Part shown: piece by piece, positions 1 through 8,292 of the stretch | Layout: the number at the start of each line of letters is the position of its first letter | Numbering within the stretch: the first letter of the stretch is position 1 | Source of the DNA: Marivita sp003149565 | GTDB taxonomy: Bacteria > Pseudomonadota > Alphaproteobacteria > Rhodobacterales > Rhodobacteraceae | NCBI RefSeq assembly: GCF_965216415.1 | Contig: NZ_CBDCFU010000002.1 | Length of the DNA: 64,000 nucleotides | Reading direction: 5' to 3' (one strand) | Program-made: the position numbers and the translations under genes | Notes under the pieces: generated by a model | What the model was told of the DNA's origin: nothing | Databases searched by the model: none | The model's input: only the letters and a program-made list of their open reading frames with translations

Positions 1-107
1 TAGCCGCCGAGGTGGGCATCCTCATCGGGTTCTGGGACGAAGAGGAATACGAAGCGGCAACCGGCAAGCCCTTCGACAGCCTCAAACCTGTGGGTCGCCC
101 CGACTAA
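1..107 (+). CDS. C-terminal end of an unidentified protein (5' truncated by window)
   Basis: An open frame beginning at base 3 runs to a TAA at 105-107 and encodes an acidic tail of 34 residues that includes GFWDEEEY and ends in PVGRPD. It converges on the feruloyl-CoA synthase gene, leaving only 9 bases between the two stop codons. I do not recognise the family from this short tail. Position next to a hydroxycinnamate cluster is the only functional hint, and that is weak. Confidence 0.5.
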   Translation, partial: AAEVGILIGFWDEEEYEAATGKPFDSLKPVGRPD

Positions 108-116
108 CAGCAGGTC

Positions 117-1904
117 TTAAACCTTGATCACCCCTGCCCCGCCGCGGTGCAGCTGGTCCACCTGTGCCGCAAAATTGCTGCGCATCGCCCGCTGGTTTAG
201 CGAACCCTTCTCGGTGATTTCGCCTTTGTCGAAACTTGGTGTCTCGGTCAGCACAAGAATGCGGCGCACCCGGCTGGCAGAGCCGGTTGCGGCCTGCGCA
301 GCCCGTGCCAGACAATCGCTCAGCGCTTGCGTCAACTCGGGCTCGGGCAATTTCGCTGCGCGATCAGACAGCAGAACCAGTGCGCCCAGCTCGGCCTCGT
401 CCTCTCCGGTGATGACGGCATCACGGATCAACCCGTCCATCGCATCCACCAACGCGGCTCGCACCGCGCCCACGGCCACCCATGTCCCCGTGGTCAGCTT
501 GAAATTCTCAGCCACGCGGCCATCAAAAAAGAACCCCTTGGACAAATCCTCGGGATCAGCCGGACGCAGCGCGTCACCCATGCAGTAGAAGCCTTCTTCG
601 TCAAACGCCTCTCGGGTTTTCGCAGCATCGCGATAATAGCCGGGCGTGATGCTCGGTCCCTTCAGACGCAACTCAAGCTTGCCGCCATTTGGCACGAGCT
701 TCATGGTCAGGCCTTTGGACGGCACACCCACGTTGCCCGATTTCTCCTGTACCTCTGTACAGGCCAGCGCGAAGGGTGCGGTTTCGGTCGCCCCCAGCGA
801 TGTCGCCAACAGAACCTCGTGACCGGTGGTCTTGCGTCCGATGGCACGCAGCCGATCCCATGTCAGTTGCGCCATGCCCGCCCCAGCATAGAACATCATC
901 TTGAGATCTTTGAAGAAAGTGGTCGCAAGTTCGGCATCCTGTTCCAGCTCCTCAACCAGAATATCCCAGCCAATCGGCACGTTGAAATACCACGTGCAGG
1001 ACACCTCACGCAGGTTGCGCAAAGTCTCGTCAAATTTACCAGGTGCTGGCTTGCCATCGTCGATGTAATAGGTGCCACCATTTGTCAGAACGAGGTACGA
1101 CACCTTGTTGCCAGCAGCCGTGTGGTTCCACGGGGCCCAATCCAGAACAACCGGCGGCGTTTTGGTGACAAAGCGGTAGCAATCCCGAACCATCGCCTGC
1201 ATCGCACAGATCATGCCATTGGTGTTGATCACCGCTTTGGGCGATCCAGTGGAGCCTGAGGTAAAGAGATACTTCACCACCGTGTCCGCCGACACTTCAC
1301 CCCGCGCGGCATCAGCTTGCTGCGGCTCCCCGTTCAACAAGTCGTCAAAAGCAACGGCCCCCGCGTAATGCTCGCGTGCGGTCACAACATGACAGCCATC
1401 AGAAGAAATCGCATTGATCGCGGCCCCAAATGGCGCACCCCGATCCGCGAAAATGGCGCCCGGCTGCAGGGTCGCCGCGATATCACGCAGCTTTCCGTGG
1501 TCCTTCGACACCAGCGAATAGGCAGGCGAGACAGGCGCATAGGGGATACCCACGTAGAAGCACGCCGCCCCCAGCAACGCGTGCTCGAGACTGTTCTCCG
1601 ACAGGATCAGCAAGGGCCGGTCAGGCCCAAGCCCCATCTCTAGAAGAGCACCGCCGATCCGCCGGGCCTGATCCCGCGCCTCTCCGTAGGCAATCTTGAT
1701 CCACTGGCCATCCTCGCCGCGCCTTGCGATCCAAGGCTGCTGCGGCGTGAGGTTGGCCCACTTGTCGAGATAATCCGCCAATGTCGGCAGATAGCCCGTC
1801 AATTCACCCGGCTGTCGCATCAGGATCGTGCCGTCGTCACGGGTTTCAACATCGAATTCGGGCTGCCAGAAATCGGCGTTCCCAAAATCTGCCGTGATGT
1901 TCAT
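117..1904 (-). CDS. fcs: Feruloyl-CoA synthase (hydroxycinnamate-activating acyl-CoA synthetase)
   Basis: A 595-residue ANL-superfamily adenylating enzyme. It should activate ferulate, p-coumarate or caffeate with ATP and CoA in the cytoplasm as the first step of hydroxycinnamate catabolism. The P-loop YLFTSGSTGSPKAV lies in the middle, followed by the stretch with LDWAPWNHTAAGN that is characteristic of the feruloyl-CoA synthase subfamily, the ATEAP region and the GRVAENFKLTTG hinge. I chose the ATG at 1904 because a strong GGGAGGGG ribosome-binding site precedes it. An upstream in-frame extension of 17 residues lacks one. It lies 22 bases downstream of an HSD10-like dehydrogenase and a MarR gene on the same strand, consistent with an operon induced by hydroxycinnamoyl-CoA. 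Specificity among hydroxycinnamates is inferred. Confidence 0.87.
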   Translation of the reverse strand: MNITADFGNADFWQPEFDVETRDDGTILMRQPGELTGYLPTLADYLDKWANLTPQQPWIARRGEDGQWIKIAYGEARDQARRIGGALLEMGLGPDRPLLILSENSLEHALLGAACFYVGIPYAPVSPAYSLVSKDHGKLRDIAATLQPGAIFADRGAPFGAAINAISSDGCHVVTAREHYAGAVAFDDLLNGEPQQADAARGEVSADTVVKYLFTSGSTGSPKAVINTNGMICAMQAMVRDCYRFVTKTPPVVLDWAPWNHTAAGNKVSYLVLTNGGTYYIDDGKPAPGKFDETLRNLREVSCTWYFNVPIGWDILVEELEQDAELATTFFKDLKMMFYAGAGMAQLTWDRLRAIGRKTTGHEVLLATSLGATETAPFALACTEVQEKSGNVGVPSKGLTMKLVPNGGKLELRLKGPSITPGYYRDAAKTREAFDEEGFYCMGDALRPADPEDLSKGFFFDGRVAENFKLTTGTWVAVGAVRAALVDAMDGLIRDAVITGEDEAELGALVLLSDRAAKLPEPELTQALSDCLARAAQAATGSASRVRRILVLTETPSFDKGEITEKGSLNQRAMRSNFAAQVDQLHRGGAGVIKV

Positions 1905-1926
1905 GCTCCCCTCCCTTTGAGCACAA

Positions 1927-2700
1927 TTACCGAGGTGCCATGCGGATTGCCCCATCGAGACGGATCACCTCTCCATTCAGCATGGGGTTTTGAGTGATCT
2001 GCGCCACCAGCTCCGCATATTCCGCCGGATCTCCCAACCGGGAGGGAAACGGCACCTGCGCCCCCAATGAGGTCTGAACCTCGTCGGGCAATTCCTCAAG
2101 CAACGGCGTCAGGAACAGCCCTGGCGCGATGGTACAAACCCGGATACCCTTGTCTGCCAAGTCGCGCGCCATCGGCAACGTCATCGACACGATGCCCCCC
2201 TTTGATGCGGCATAGGCCAGCTGCCCAACCTGCCCGTCAAACGCAGCGACAGAGGCTGTGTTCACAATCACCCCGCGCGCGCTGTCTCCGTCCACCGGAT
2301 CTGCCGCGGCCATCCGAGCCGCCACCTGGCTTGCGCAGTTGAAGCTTCCGATAAGGTTCACGCGAATGGTCCGCTCGAACAGGGCCGGATCATGTGCCGC
2401 CCCTCGCGACACCGTCTTGGCAGCCCCACCGATCCCGGCGCAATTGACAAGGACCCTCGGCACACCGAAGTCCGCGACAGCAGCGTCAAGTCCTGCTGCC
2501 ACCGACGCGGGGTCCGAGACATCCACTTCGGCATAAGCTCCACCGATAGCAGATGCATGCGAAGCAGCCTTCTCCACATCCCGATCAAACAGAGTGACCT
2601 TTAGCCCCCCCTCCGCCAGCCTCCGCGCCGTCGCGGCCCCAAGCCCGGACGCACCCCCGGTGACAATCGCCGCGCATCCGGACCAATCCTGCATCGTCAC
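1927..2700 (-). CDS. SDR-family 3-hydroxyacyl-CoA dehydrogenase (HSD10-like)
   Basis: A 257-residue classical short-chain dehydrogenase. It has the Rossmann motif TGGASGLG near residue 15, the NCAG motif near 86, catalytic Ser in NTASVAAFDG and the YAASKGG Tyr-Lys pair. The PFPSRLGDPAEYAELV tail is typical of type 2 3-hydroxyacyl-CoA dehydrogenases. Its likely role is NAD-dependent oxidation of the 3-hydroxyacyl-CoA formed after hydration of feruloyl- or coumaroyl-CoA, a beta-oxidative route rather than the retro-aldol one. The start is a GTG at 2700 overlapping the MarR stop (GTGA) or the ATG at 2694; translational coupling favours the first. Family assignment is firm, the precise substrate is inferred from context. 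Confidence 0.82.
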   Translation of the reverse strand: MTMQDWSGCAAIVTGGASGLGAATARRLAEGGLKVTLFDRDVEKAASHASAIGGAYAEVDVSDPASVAAGLDAAVADFGVPRVLVNCAGIGGAAKTVSRGAAHDPALFERTIRVNLIGSFNCASQVAARMAAADPVDGDSARGVIVNTASVAAFDGQVGQLAYAASKGGIVSMTLPMARDLADKGIRVCTIAPGLFLTPLLEELPDEVQTSLGAQVPFPSRLGDPAEYAELVAQITQNPMLNGEVIRLDGAIRMAPR

Positions 2701-3173
2701 GCCTCAGTCGCGCGGATTTTTCCCAACAGGGACATCAACGTCGCCTTCTCGTCGTCGCTCAGGTTCGACAACAGCCTGTCTTCGTGTGCACGCACAGCAG
2801 CGCGCGCCTCAGCATAGGCCGTCTTGCCTTTGGCCGTCGGAACCAGTGCCTGCACCCGGCGATCCCCGGGAACATTGGTGCGCTTCAGCAAACCGCGCCC
2901 TTCGAGCTCATCAACAATCGCTACCAGCCCGGAGCGTTCGATCCCAAGCATCCGGGCCAGCCCGCTTGAGGTGACATTCGGGTATTGCACAACCAGCGAC
3001 AGGGCCGAAAAAACCCTTGGCGCAAACCCGTCTTCGCCAAGGGTCCGACGGAAATCGGATTGAACGATGACATAAGCCCGCTTGAGATTGTAGCCGATGA
3101 ACTCTTCAAGGTCCGGGGTTTCGACAAGCGCCTCGTCTTCGATCCGTTTGTCCGTCTTACGCACCGATGCCAT
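2697..3173 (-). CDS. MarR-family regulator, probable hydroxycinnamate repressor
   Basis: A 158-residue winged-helix protein with the MarR layout: N-terminal dimerisation helices, a recognition region TSSGLARMLGIERSGLVAIVD around residues 68-88, the wing R-x-x-VPGDRRVQ and a C-terminal helix. It is the first gene of the operon with the hydroxyacyl-CoA dehydrogenase and feruloyl-CoA synthase, overlapping the former by 4 bases. Known MarR relatives in such clusters (CouR, FerR, HcaR types) are repressors released by hydroxycinnamoyl-CoA thioesters. By analogy this one probably controls its own operon and perhaps the divergent DUF3237 gene. The regulatory role is inferred. Confidence 0.8.
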   Translation of the reverse strand: MASVRKTDKRIEDEALVETPDLEEFIGYNLKRAYVIVQSDFRRTLGEDGFAPRVFSALSLVVQYPNVTSSGLARMLGIERSGLVAIVDELEGRGLLKRTNVPGDRRVQALVPTAKGKTAYAEARAAVRAHEDRLLSNLSDDEKATLMSLLGKIRATEA

Positions 3174-3212
3174 CTGTCATTTCCTGTTGTCCCAGCAAGA
3201 ATTATCCCATAT

Positions 3213-3229
3213 TGTTAATCTAGTAAACA
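3213..3229. promoter_or_regulatory. Candidate MarR operator in the divergent marR/DUF3237 spacer
   Basis: An imperfect inverted repeat, TGTTAA at 3213-3218 and TAAACA at 3224-3229 (5 of 6 pairs match, 5-base spacer with CTAG), lies in the AT-rich 78-base spacer between the divergent genes. Its size and place fit a MarR dimer site, but no second copy supports it. Confidence 0.35.
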
Positions 3230-3251
3230 GTTTATCTCCGAAAGGGTTAGC

Positions 3252-3716
3252 ATGAACCTCCCTGACCCCAAACTTGACCACGTCTGCACGCTCAACGTGA
3301 CGCTCGACCCGATCCGCGAAATGGGTGCTGGCCGCGCCGGCGCACGTCGCATCATTCCGATTGTCGGCGGGACAGTCAGTGGCCCCCGCCTAAGCGGGCG
3401 CATCCTGAATGTTGGTGCCGACTGGCAGACACTCTTTTCCGATGGTCTCGCCGAGCTGGACACCCGCTACGCGATGGAGACCGACGATGGCGCGACAATC
3501 GAAATCATCAATTACGGTTACCGCCACGGCCCCAAAGATGTGCTGGAGGCTGTCGCACGTGGCGAACCCGTGGACCCCACATCCTACTACATGCGTACTC
3601 ATGCGCGGTTAGAGACCGGCGACGACCGTTATGCGTGGGTCAATCGCACGCTTTTTGTGGGGGTTGGGGCACGCAACCAGTCCAGCGTGCAGGTCGAGCT
3701 CTACGCCATATCCTGA
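3252..3716 (+). CDS. DUF3237 domain-containing protein
   Basis: A 154-residue protein that is DUF3237 (UPF0311) over nearly its full length. Recognisable features are the N-terminal strand VCTLNVTLDPIREMG, the IVGGTVSGPRLSGRIL turn, the GADW motif, LDTRYAMETDDGATIEI and the C-terminal NRTLFVGVG strand. The fold is a small beta barrel of unknown biochemical function, often encoded in aromatic-degradation loci. It is transcribed away from marR, with a GAAAGGG ribosome-binding site, and its 3' end overlaps the convergent aminotransferase gene by 16 bases. A lyase or binding role in hydroxycinnamate breakdown is possible but not shown here. Confidence 0.8.
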   Translation: MNLPDPKLDHVCTLNVTLDPIREMGAGRAGARRIIPIVGGTVSGPRLSGRILNVGADWQTLFSDGLAELDTRYAMETDDGATIEIINYGYRHGPKDVLEAVARGEPVDPTSYYMRTHARLETGDDRYAWVNRTLFVGVGARNQSSVQVELYAIS

Positions 3717-4642
3717 CGCGCAGTCTGCGCCGCAATGTCCTTGGCAATCGCTTCTTTGTACAGGGTACGGATCCGGTGAGTCAGCGGGCGCTCACCCGAT
3801 CCAATCGCCTTGCCATCAATCGACGCAACGGGCGTCTGCGCACCAAACGTTCCCGTCAGAAACGCCTCATCCGCTGAATAGGCTTCGTAGAGCGAATAGT
3901 TCTTTTCGAACACCGGGATTCCGTTTTCCTGGCAAAGGTCGATCACCTTCTGCCGCGTCACCCCGTTCATGCAATAATCCCCGGTCGAAGTCCAAACTTC
4001 GCCCTTGCGCACGATGAAGAAGTTGCAGGCGTTGGTTGTGTTCACAAACCCATGCGGGTCAAGCATCAGTGCCTCATCCGCCCCTGCCGCCTCGGCCTGA
4101 AGGCAGGCGATCACGCAGTTCAGTTTGGAATGGCTGTTGAACTTGGCGTCCTGGCTGTGCGGCAAGCCCCGCACCTGCGGGACCGAGGCCAGACGGATGC
4201 CCTGCGCCCGCAAAGCCTGCGCCGGTTTTGAGTGCTCCATGATGATCACCAGCGTCGGCCCGGATCGCGACAGGCTCGGATGCTGAAACGGCTTCACCTT
4301 GGTGCCCCGCGTCAACATCAACCGGCAGTGCACATCTGTCGTCATGCCGTTTGCTTCCGCCGTCATCCGCAGCGCTTCGGCGATCCCTTCGCGGTCCATG
4401 CCCACATCAAGGCCCACCGCGAAGCAGCTGTCGAAAAGCCGGTCCATGTGTTCGTCAAAGAATGCCCAGACCCCGTCATAAAGGCGCATGCCTTCCCACA
4501 TGCCGTCGCCCAGCAGGAAGCCGGAATCGTAGACCGAGACCTTCGCCTCCTCGCGCGGATAAAGCTCGCCATTGATGTAGATAAGAATATCGCGGTTGCG
4601 CGCATCCTCTTCCGCATCATGGGTTGTGGTGTGATCGGTCAT
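3701..4642 (-). CDS. Class IV PLP aminotransferase (branched-chain / D-amino-acid type)
   Basis: A 313-residue fold-type IV PLP enzyme. The start of the fold INGELYPREEAKVSVYDSG is followed by the small-domain loop DGMWEGMRLYDG, the PLP lysine within NSHSKLN near residue 170, and the cofactor-binding FVNTTNACNFFIV strand near 200. The family interconverts branched-chain or D-amino acids with 2-oxo acids, or lyses aminodeoxychorismate, so substrate cannot be read from sequence. The ATG overlaps the stop of the iron alcohol dehydrogenase gene (ATGA), so the two are co-transcribed. It converges with the DUF3237 gene, overlapping it by 16 bases. A short acidic N-terminal extension of about 17 residues precedes the fold. 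Confidence 0.82.
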   Translation of the reverse strand: MTDHTTTHDAEEDARNRDILIYINGELYPREEAKVSVYDSGFLLGDGMWEGMRLYDGVWAFFDEHMDRLFDSCFAVGLDVGMDREGIAEALRMTAEANGMTTDVHCRLMLTRGTKVKPFQHPSLSRSGPTLVIIMEHSKPAQALRAQGIRLASVPQVRGLPHSQDAKFNSHSKLNCVIACLQAEAAGADEALMLDPHGFVNTTNACNFFIVRKGEVWTSTGDYCMNGVTRQKVIDLCQENGIPVFEKNYSLYEAYSADEAFLTGTFGAQTPVASIDGKAIGSGERPLTHRIRTLYKEAIAKDIAAQTARQDMA

Positions 4643-5781
4643 CGCGCCCGCTCCATCAGGTCCAATAGCTGCGTCTCAGACAGCGCCACGGGGTTTGCCT
4701 TCATCGACGACGAACTCACCGCATCCTTGGCCGCCTGCGCCCGCGCGGCATCGGTAATGCCCTGCGCATCCAGTCCCGGCAAACCCGCTTCGCGCGACCA
4801 GTCGTGCAGCGTGCCATACGCCTCATCCGGCGCACCACCAAAGGCCTGTGCGATCCAGCCCTGCACCTCGGCAATCCGCGCCTGCAAAACCGGATGGTCC
4901 CCGGCTTCGCCATTGGTCCGCAACCCATGTGGCAAGAGCGCGCCGCAAATCGCCCCATGTGCCGCGTTGGAGAGCCCGCCCAGCGGCCCGGCCAACCCGT
5001 GCACGACGCCAAGACCGGAATTCGCCAAAGCCAATCCACCGCACAGGCTGACCCAGGCCAGCGCATCCCGCGCCTCGGGGTCTTCGCCTGCCATGATCCG
5101 GCGGATCGCCACCAGCCCCTTGGGAATTGCCTCGCGGCATATCGCGTCAGTCAGCGGATTGGCCTTGGACGACAGATACGGTTCGATCACCTGTGTGACT
5201 GCATCCAGCCCCGAGGCCAGCGTCACCCCGCGCGGACAGCCGTCCGTCAGCGCCGGATCGACAATCGCCAGTGTCGGCAACATGCGCGGATCGCGCAGGC
5301 TCACCTTGCGCTGCGATTCGGGAACCGCGATCACCGCATTCTTGGTGACTTCGGCCCCGGTTCCAGCAGTTGTCGGCAAAGCCGCAAAGGGCAATGGCTC
5401 AGCCACAAGCGGCAGACCTTTGCCCACCACTTCCAGATGGTCAAGCATCGGCCCCGTCGCAGGCGTCAGTGCAGCAATCGCCTTGCCTGCATCGACCACA
5501 GCACCACCGCCAATGGCGATCACGGCCGTGGCACCCGCCTCCCGTGCCTGCGCAACCCCGGCCTCAATCAAAGCCACATCCGGCTCTTTGGCGACGGCAA
5601 ACCCCGTCGCCACAACGCCCTCATCTTCAAGCGCCGCTTTGAGCCATGCCGCCCGCTGGGGCGTTGCCCCTGTGACCAGCAGAACCCGCGCACCCAGCGC
5701 CGCCAATACGGGCACTGCCTGCAACGCCTCACCGCGTCCGAACCTGATCAAGTCTGCTGTGGCAAAGGCAAAAGCGGTCAT
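4639..5781 (-). CDS. Iron-containing alcohol dehydrogenase (maleylacetate-reductase-like)
   Basis: A 380-residue group III alcohol dehydrogenase, NAD(P)H dependent. The nucleotide-binding region VIAIGGGAVVDAGKAIA lies near residue 95 and LPTTAGTGAEVTKNAVI near 140. The metal ligands are the Asp of SGLDAVTQVIE and histidines of VVHGLAG, NAAHGAICG and LLPHGLR. The ATG at 5781 has a GGGAG site, while the ORF extends 6 codons further without one. It is coupled by ATGA overlap to the aminotransferase downstream, which suggests paired oxidation/reduction and transamination of one carbon skeleton. Lies 70 bases downstream of arsJ on the same strand, so read-through from the ars operon is possible. 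Confidence 0.82.
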   Translation of the reverse strand: MTAFAFATADLIRFGRGEALQAVPVLAALGARVLLVTGATPQRAAWLKAALEDEGVVATGFAVAKEPDVALIEAGVAQAREAGATAVIAIGGGAVVDAGKAIAALTPATGPMLDHLEVVGKGLPLVAEPLPFAALPTTAGTGAEVTKNAVIAVPESQRKVSLRDPRMLPTLAIVDPALTDGCPRGVTLASGLDAVTQVIEPYLSSKANPLTDAICREAIPKGLVAIRRIMAGEDPEARDALAWVSLCGGLALANSGLGVVHGLAGPLGGLSNAAHGAICGALLPHGLRTNGEAGDHPVLQARIAEVQGWIAQAFGGAPDEAYGTLHDWSREAGLPGLDAQGITDAARAQAAKDAVSSSSMKANPVALSETQLLDLMERAR

Positions 5782-5851
5782 CGGGCACTCCCAGGTCAAG
5801 GTCTTGCCCCGAGATGTGCCTGTCTTTCCGGCCCGTGTCGAGGGCCGCCGC

Positions 5852-7114
5852 CTAAACTGTCTGCGGTACAGCTTCGCTGCGCAACCGCCCCGACGCCAGC
5901 GCAGCCAAAGCCACCATCACCGACGCCGTACCCAGCACCAACGGCAACCCACCGACCTGATAGCTGAGGCCGGATAGAACCGTACCCAACAGCCGCCCAC
6001 CCGCATTGGCCATGTAGTAGAACCCCACATCCATCGTCACCCTTTCGCTCTGGGTGAAAGCAAGGATCAGATAGGAATGCAGCGCTGAATTGATCGCGAA
6101 AAGCGCGCCAAACACCAGCAGTCCGACCACCAAGGTCACCGTCAGCCACGTCTGCGGCTCCGGCGACATCAGCGCCGCGGCGGTCAACGCGATCGGCACC
6201 ACCAGCAGCAGGAACGCCCATTTCCGGGCGTCCGCGATCAGTGTCTCCTCGCGCCGGTCCGCCGCGCGCAGCAGCTTTGGCGTATTGGCCTGCACAATCC
6301 CGTAAAGGATGACCCAAACCGCCATGAACGTCCCGATCAGGAAAAAGGCCGCACGGTTGCCCTCTGTCGTGCCATCCGACAGGACCGCGTAGAAATAGAT
6401 CGGAATGCCCACCACGAACCACACATCGCGCGCGCCGAACAGGAACACCCGTGCCGCCGACAACCAGTTCACATTGGCGGATTTCGAAAAGACCTCTGAA
6501 AACTTCGCGCCTTTGCGCCCCTTCGGCAGACCCGACGGCATGAAGATGATGATCGCCAGAAGGATCACCGCCAGCACAGCCGCCATCGCATAGATCGCCG
6601 CGACAAAGCCAAACGTCGCCAAGAGCGCGGCACCCAGCAGGAACCCCACACCTTTCACCGCGTTTTTCGATCCGGTCAGTATGGCGACCCAGCGGAATAA
6701 ACCTCCGGCCTCAGTGGGGGCAAGCAGTTTGACCGCCGACTTGGACGACATCTTGGCCAGATCCTTGGCCACGCCCGACGCGCCCTGCACACACATGACG
6801 AATGCGACCGAGGCGGTGATGGCCCATGTCGGGTCCAATTGCGCCAGCGCCAGCAACGCCACCACCTGCAATCCAAGCCCGGCATACAACGTCGAGGTCA
6901 GCCCAAACCGCGCCGCGATCCACCCGGCGGACAGGTTCGTGACCATCCCGGCGATCTCGTAGAGCACAAAGAGATAGGCCAACTGAACCGGCGAAAAGCC
7001 CAACGTGTGAAAGTGCAAAAGCACCAACATCCGCAACGCGCCATCGGTCAGCATGAACGCCCAATAGGCCGCTGTAACGGCGATATAGGCGGAAAGACCC
7101 TCGGGTTTGCTCAC
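5852..7114 (-). CDS. arsJ: ArsJ, 1-arseno-3-phosphoglycerate efflux permease (MFS)
   Basis: A 420-residue, about 11- to 12-helix major facilitator protein matching the ArsJ branch: N-terminal AYWAFMLTDGALRMLVLLHF, the loop with DLAKMSSKSAVK, KNAVKGVGFLLG and the late MDVGFYYMANAGGR helix. ArsJ exports 1-arseno-3-phosphoglycerate, the unstable product made by GAPDH when arsenate replaces phosphate, giving arsenate resistance without reduction to arsenite. The GTG start overlaps the gapdh stop by four bases (GTGA), the usual gene pair for this system. No arsR, arsC or arsB gene is visible nearby. The identification rests on both sequence and this partner. Confidence 0.9.
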   Translation of the reverse strand: MSKPEGLSAYIAVTAAYWAFMLTDGALRMLVLLHFHTLGFSPVQLAYLFVLYEIAGMVTNLSAGWIAARFGLTSTLYAGLGLQVVALLALAQLDPTWAITASVAFVMCVQGASGVAKDLAKMSSKSAVKLLAPTEAGGLFRWVAILTGSKNAVKGVGFLLGAALLATFGFVAAIYAMAAVLAVILLAIIIFMPSGLPKGRKGAKFSEVFSKSANVNWLSAARVFLFGARDVWFVVGIPIYFYAVLSDGTTEGNRAAFFLIGTFMAVWVILYGIVQANTPKLLRAADRREETLIADARKWAFLLLVVPIALTAAALMSPEPQTWLTVTLVVGLLVFGALFAINSALHSYLILAFTQSERVTMDVGFYYMANAGGRLLGTVLSGLSYQVGGLPLVLGTASVMVALAALASGRLRSEAVPQTV

Positions 7115-8109
7115 AGCCGACCGCCCACCATAAAAGCGACATCGACCAAGCGATGCGCATAGCCCATCTCGTTGTCATACCACGCGTAGACCTTCACCTG
7201 CGAACCGTTCACCACCATCGTTGACGGCGCATCAACGATGCTCGAGCGGGTGTCATTTGTGTAGTCGGTCGACACAAGCGGCCGTTCTTCGTACCCCAGA
7301 ATATCCTTCAGCGATCCCTCTGCCGCCGCCTTGAACAGCGCGTTGACCTCTTCCACGGTGGTTGCGCGATCCATCTCGAACACGCAATCGGTCAGCGACG
7401 CATTCAACAGCGGCACGCGCACCGCATGGCCGTTCAGCCGCCCCTTGAGTTCGGGATAGATCAGCGTGATTGCCGTCGCGCTGCCCGTGGTTGTCGGGAT
7501 CAGTGAATTCAAAGCCGACCGCGCTCGGCGCAGGTCTTTGGCTGGACGGTCCACGATGGTCTGCGTGTTTGTCACATCGTGGATTGTTGTTATTGATCCG
7601 TGACTTATCCCGATGTTCTCATGCAACACTTTCACAACGGGCGCCAAGCAGTTTGTCGTACAACTCGCTGCCGTAACAATATCATGAATTTCAGCATCAT
7701 AGATGTCGTCATTCACACCGTAGACGATGTTTGCCGTCGGCCCATCCTTGACCGGAGCCGAGACCACGACTTTCTTCGCTCCCATTTGAAAATAGGGCGC
7801 GATCTTCGCCTCTGATTTGAAAACGCCGGTGCAGTCGATCACCACGTCCACGCCGTCCATCGGCAGCGCCGTCAGGTCTTTCGCGCCGACAAAAGGCAGG
7901 CGCACACCATCAATGGTGATGCTGTCCGCGTCATGCGAGAACTCGGCCTGCCAACGTCCATGCACCGTGTCGAACTCGAACAGATGCGCGTGCATTGCCG
8001 GATCGCCCACCGCATCATTGATCCACGCGATCTCCGCCCCCCGCTCCAACAGGGGTTTCAAGGCAAGCTTGCCAATGCGGCCAAGCCCGTTCAGCGCGTA
8101 TGTCGTCAT
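7111..8109 (-). CDS. ArsJ-associated glyceraldehyde-3-phosphate dehydrogenase
   Basis: A 332-residue phosphorylating GAPDH. It has the NAD-binding N-terminus ALNGLGRIGKLALK, catalytic Cys in AASCTTNCLAP near residue 150, the His of SITTIHDVTNTQ near 177 and the C-terminal WYDNEMGYAHRLVD. Variations such as NGLGRIGK in place of the usual NGFGRIGR mark it as the arsenical-detoxification paralogue rather than the glycolytic enzyme. It would form 1-arseno-3-phosphoglycerate from arsenate and glyceraldehyde 3-phosphate for export by the overlapping ArsJ. It is the promoter-proximal gene of the pair, and its upstream spacer carries a direct repeat that may be its operator. Confidence 0.9.
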   Translation of the reverse strand: MTTYALNGLGRIGKLALKPLLERGAEIAWINDAVGDPAMHAHLFEFDTVHGRWQAEFSHDADSITIDGVRLPFVGAKDLTALPMDGVDVVIDCTGVFKSEAKIAPYFQMGAKKVVVSAPVKDGPTANIVYGVNDDIYDAEIHDIVTAASCTTNCLAPVVKVLHENIGISHGSITTIHDVTNTQTIVDRPAKDLRRARSALNSLIPTTTGSATAITLIYPELKGRLNGHAVRVPLLNASLTDCVFEMDRATTVEEVNALFKAAAEGSLKDILGYEERPLVSTDYTNDTRSSIVDAPSTMVVNGSQVKVYAWYDNEMGYAHRLVDVAFMVGGRL

Positions 8110-8180
8110 CTTCGGTCATCCCCATGAGAGTCGCGCGCTCATAACATGATGAAGGTCACAGTTTTGTAACGCTGAGCCGA

Positions 8181-8213
8181 AAACCGTACAGTTCAGCAGA
8201 GCAAACCGTACAG
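8181..8213. promoter_or_regulatory. 11-bp direct repeat upstream of gapdh-arsJ and aroA
   Basis: AAACCGTACAG occurs twice, at 8181-8191 and 8203-8213, exactly 22 bases apart (two helical turns), in the 183-base spacer between divergent gapdh-arsJ and the aroA-type gene. Such spacing suits two protein dimers on one DNA face. The cognate regulator is not in the window. Operator function is inferred. Confidence 0.45.
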
Positions 8214-8292
8214 ATGCGCCACGTGACTTTCGCATTGCGACGCGCGGCAAAACCCGTAAACCCGCTTCTGACGTTTCGACCGGAGACAAGCC

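Noticed and set aside
4232..5977. Long plus-strand open frame of 581 codons
   Set aside because: It is antisense to the aminotransferase, iron alcohol dehydrogenase and the end of arsJ, has low-complexity Ala/Pro/Ser/Arg composition and no family motif, as expected for shadows of GC-rich genes.
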